DNA from: Sideroxydans lithotrophicus
GTDB lineage: Bacteria; Pseudomonadota; Gammaproteobacteria; Burkholderiales; Sulfuriferulaceae
Assembly: GCA_022736605.1 (NCBI GenBank)
Contig: DZDB01000071.1
Span: 1 to 7,096, forward strand
Length of the DNA stretch: 7,096 bases
Reading direction: 5' to 3'
Below, piece after piece: positions 4,862 to 7,096 of this stretch. The position numbers and the translations under genes were made by a program. Within the stretch, counting starts at the first letter, position 1. Each line of letters opens with the position of its first letter. The notes beneath the pieces were generated by a model. That model was given only the letters and a program-made list of their open reading frames with translations. It ran no database searches and was not told where the DNA came from.

Positions 4862-6538
4862 ATGACCATGAACCGACTCACCACCGCCCTGACTGCACCT
4901 GGCAGGGCGATCTATGCAATCCAGCTCGCCGGGCTGGCACTGGCTTATTTTCTGCTCGGCAAATGGGGGCTGGAATACGCCAGCCTGAAGCCCATCGTCA
5001 GCCTGATCTGGCCCGCCAGCGGTCTGGCGCTGGCTGTCATCCTGCTCAACGGCGTCGGCCTGTGGCCGGGCATTGCGCTCGGTGCCTTTCTGGTTAATCT
5101 CAGCAGTGGTATCGGCGCTGCGTCGGCGGCGCTGATCGCCAGCGGCAACACCCTGGAAGCGCTGCTCGCCTGGTATATCCTCAAACGCCTGTGTGGATTT
5201 GATCTGACCCTGGCGCGCACTCGTGATGTGCTGGCGCTGTTATTGGCCGCCTCGCTGGGCGCGGTGATGGCCGCGCTATTCGGCAGCCTGGCGTACACCA
5301 CTGCCCTGCATCGCCCCGGCGACCACGCACTGCTGGCATGGTGGATGGGCGACATGACCGGCATCCTGCTGCTGACCCCGCTGATACTGATCTGGTACAA
5401 CCCACTGCCGCGCCTGCCGCCGCTGCGCTGGCCGGAATTGCTGCTGGCACTGGGCACCGCACTATGGGTCGGCAAGCTGGTGTTTCTGGACGCCAGCCGC
5501 AGCGGCAATGCCGCCTACCCGGCCGCACTGGTGTTGTTGCCGGTTGCGGCCTGGATAGCACTGCGCTTTGGCCGCCACGGCGCCACCGCGCTGACGTTCG
5601 GCATTGCCGGGATGGGCATCCTCGGCACCCAGCTGGGCAGCGGGCTGTTCCTTGCCAGCACGGCATTCGACGTGATGCTGCGCGGGTGGCAATACACCAC
5701 CCTGGTGGCGGTGGCCGGGCTGCTGTTTGCGGCTTTACGCAACGAACGCGTCCAAGCCTGGCAGGCGCTCGACCAATCACACCAACGACTGGAAAAAGAA
5801 GTCGAGGCGCGCACCGCCCACCTGCAGCAAACCCAGCGGCAACTGCTCGGCGAGATGGCCAGCCGCCAGCGCCTGGAACGTCACCTGGTTGAGGTGGGTG
5901 AAAAACGCCGCCGCCGGTTTGGTCAGGATTTGCACGACGGTCTCGGCCAGTACCTGACCGGGCTGGGCATGATGAGCCAGGGCCTGGCACTGGCGTTGCG
6001 CCAAAAACTGCCCGAACTGGCCGCGCAGGCGGAACGTCTGCAACGCGTGGCAGCTGAAGCCCAGACCGAGAGCAAACGGCTGGCCAGCAGCCAGTATCCA
6101 GTCACGCTGGAAAAACTCGGATTGCGCGCCGCGATTGAAGAACTGATGCGCTACTGCCAGGAACGCGATGGTGTCCAGTGTCAGCTTGACTTACTGCCGC
6201 CCGGCTTGCCCGATTTGCCTGCCACACACGCCATCCACCTCTACCGCATCGTGCAGGAGGCACTGCACAATGCGGTACGGCATGGCAAAGCCCGCCATAT
6301 CGGCATCGAACTGCACAGCGATGTGACCACGCTGCATATCCGGGTACGCGATGATGGCGACGGCTTTGACCCGGCAGCAGCCACTGCCGCCGACAGCCTG
6401 GGGTTCCACCTGATGCGCCAGCGCGCTGCCGTGCTCGGCGCCCAGCTTGAAATCACCAGCACACCCGGTCACGGCAGCGAAATCAGCGTACAGTTGCCGC
6501 TGTCCAGCACGACACAGGCAACCATCGATGAGCACTGA
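4862..6538 (+). CDS. MASE1-domain sensor histidine kinase (NarL-type, HisKA_3)
   Basis: This is a 558-residue membrane sensor kinase that should autophosphorylate on histidine and pass the phosphate to the adjacent regulator. Residues about 16-292 form a MASE1-type integral-membrane sensor with around eight hydrophobic segments. It includes the hallmark LIWPASGLALA (48-58) and WWMGDMTGILLLTPLIL (160-176). A coiled coil at about 296-345 (ALDQSHQRLEKEVEARTAHLQQ) leads to the HisKA_3 dimerisation helix with FGQDLHDGLGQYLTGLGM, where H358 is the predicted phosphorylation site. The ATPase domain has the N box QEALHNAVRHGKA (465-477), G1 DDGDGFD (497-503), G2 GFHLMRQRAAVLGA (514-527) and GHGSEI (536-541). 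No PAS or GAF domain is present, so sensing must lie in the membrane domain; its signal is unknown. The ATG at 4862 has only a weak GAAG site, and the ATG at 4868 is an alternative. The last 11 bases overlap the response-regulator gene. Confidence 0.94.
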   Translation: MTMNRLTTALTAPGRAIYAIQLAGLALAYFLLGKWGLEYASLKPIVSLIWPASGLALAVILLNGVGLWPGIALGAFLVNLSSGIGAASAALIASGNTLEALLAWYILKRLCGFDLTLARTRDVLALLLAASLGAVMAALFGSLAYTTALHRPGDHALLAWWMGDMTGILLLTPLILIWYNPLPRLPPLRWPELLLALGTALWVGKLVFLDASRSGNAAYPAALVLLPVAAWIALRFGRHGATALTFGIAGMGILGTQLGSGLFLASTAFDVMLRGWQYTTLVAVAGLLFAALRNERVQAWQALDQSHQRLEKEVEARTAHLQQTQRQLLGEMASRQRLERHLVEVGEKRRRRFGQDLHDGLGQYLTGLGMMSQGLALALRQKLPELAAQAERLQRVAAEAQTESKRLASSQYPVTLEKLGLRAAIEELMRYCQERDGVQCQLDLLPPGLPDLPATHAIHLYRIVQEALHNAVRHGKARHIGIELHSDVTTLHIRVRDDGDGFDPAAATAADSLGFHLMRQRAAVLGAQLEITSTPGHGSEISVQLPLSSTTQATIDEH

Positions 6539-7096
6539 ACTGACCCGTATCCTGATTGCCGACGACCATCCCATCGTCGGCGAAGGCATTCGCGCGCTGC
6601 TCGCCAGCGAAACCGACCTGCACGTTTGCCACGAAGCCCGCTCGGCAGCCGCCGCGCTGGCGGCGCAACAGCACTGTCAGCATCATCTCGCCATCGTTGA
6701 TATTGCGCTGGGTCACGATTCCGGCCTGCAACTGGTCGCCACGCTCAAACGCGGCTGGCCGGATCTGATCGTGCTGGTGCTGAGCATTCACGACAGCGAG
6801 CTGTACGCGCGTGACGCCCACGCTGCCGGTGCCAGCGGTTACCTCAGCAAGCAGGTCGCGCCCGCCATGCTGCTGATGGCCATCCGCCGCCTGCTGGGCG
6901 GCGGCCAGTGGCGCTTGCCGCGTACCCCACTGCCCACCCAACTGATGCCATTGAGCCAGCGCGAACGCGAAGTGCTGCGCCTCATCGGCACCGGTCAGAG
7001 CAATGCCGAAATCGCCCGGCAACTCGACCGCAGCGTCAAAACCGTGGAAGCACACCGCGAACATATCAAGCACAAACTCGGCCTCACCAGTGCCCG
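6528..7096 (+). CDS. NarL/FixJ-family response regulator (3' end off the right edge)
   Basis: This is the DNA-binding partner of the upstream kinase. The gene starts at the ATG at 6528, inside the kinase gene and in another frame, with a modest AGG nine bases upstream. It is open for 189 codons to the edge, so about 20-30 residues are probably missing. The receiver domain (about 6-120) has the acidic pair D12-D13 in ILIADDHPIV, the phosphoacceptor D58 in LAIVDIAL, S86 in the Thr/Ser switch position and K108 in GYLSKQV. The output domain begins near 141 with LSQREREVLRLIGTGQSNAEIARQLDRSVKTVEAHREHIKHKLGL, a typical LuxR/NarL helix-turn-helix cut within its last helix. The 11-base overlap indicates coupled expression with the kinase. 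Target genes cannot be read from this window. Confidence 0.94.
   Translation, partial: MSTELTRILIADDHPIVGEGIRALLASETDLHVCHEARSAAAALAAQQHCQHHLAIVDIALGHDSGLQLVATLKRGWPDLIVLVLSIHDSELYARDAHAAGASGYLSKQVAPAMLLMAIRRLLGGGQWRLPRTPLPTQLMPLSQREREVLRLIGTGQSNAEIARQLDRSVKTVEAHREHIKHKLGLTSA

Overview
The window looks like ordinary chromosome from a betaproteobacterium. It is GC-rich, and the gene set (rpoE-rseA, divergent nadB, ygfX and ygfZ, a DUF4936-like gene, a small lysine-rich gene) suggests a member of the Nitrosomonadales or a relative. That placement rests on gene content and recalled family resemblance, not on a search. No mobile element, tRNA, rRNA or CRISPR array was seen.

Layout. Positions 1-1034 (minus strand) carry the envelope-stress sigma factor rpoE followed by rseA, its membrane anti-sigma factor, which runs off the left edge. 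Positions 1035-1290 are a divergent control region holding a short tandem array of about 32-bp units that can form hairpins. Positions 1291-2910 (plus) encode L-aspartate oxidase NadB, the first enzyme of NAD synthesis. Its 3' end overlaps a convergent minus-strand gene for a YgfX-like inner-membrane protein (2852-3289). Fifty bases further on, the plus-strand group starts: ygfZ (3340-4290), a DUF4936-like gene joined to it by a TTGA stop/start overlap (4287-4616), and a 53-codon lysine-rich gene with a TTG start (4640-4801). A two-component pair follows: a MASE1-type membrane histidine kinase (4862-6538) and an overlapping NarL/FixJ-type response regulator (6528 to the right edge, truncated).

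How the parts relate. RpoE and RseA form the envelope-stress switch. NadB is a flavoenzyme, YgfX belongs to a family linked to the flavinylation factor SdhE, and YgfZ is a folate-dependent factor for Fe-S enzymes. The middle of the window therefore has a loose cofactor and redox-enzyme theme, although sdhE itself is absent here. The kinase and regulator are a co-transcribed signalling pair with unknown signal and targets.

The most unusual signal is the repeat array at 1137-1239. On the minus strand, two of its copies contain GGAACTT, which matches the -35 element of sigma-E promoters, directly upstream of rpoE. I see no convincing new multi-gene system.
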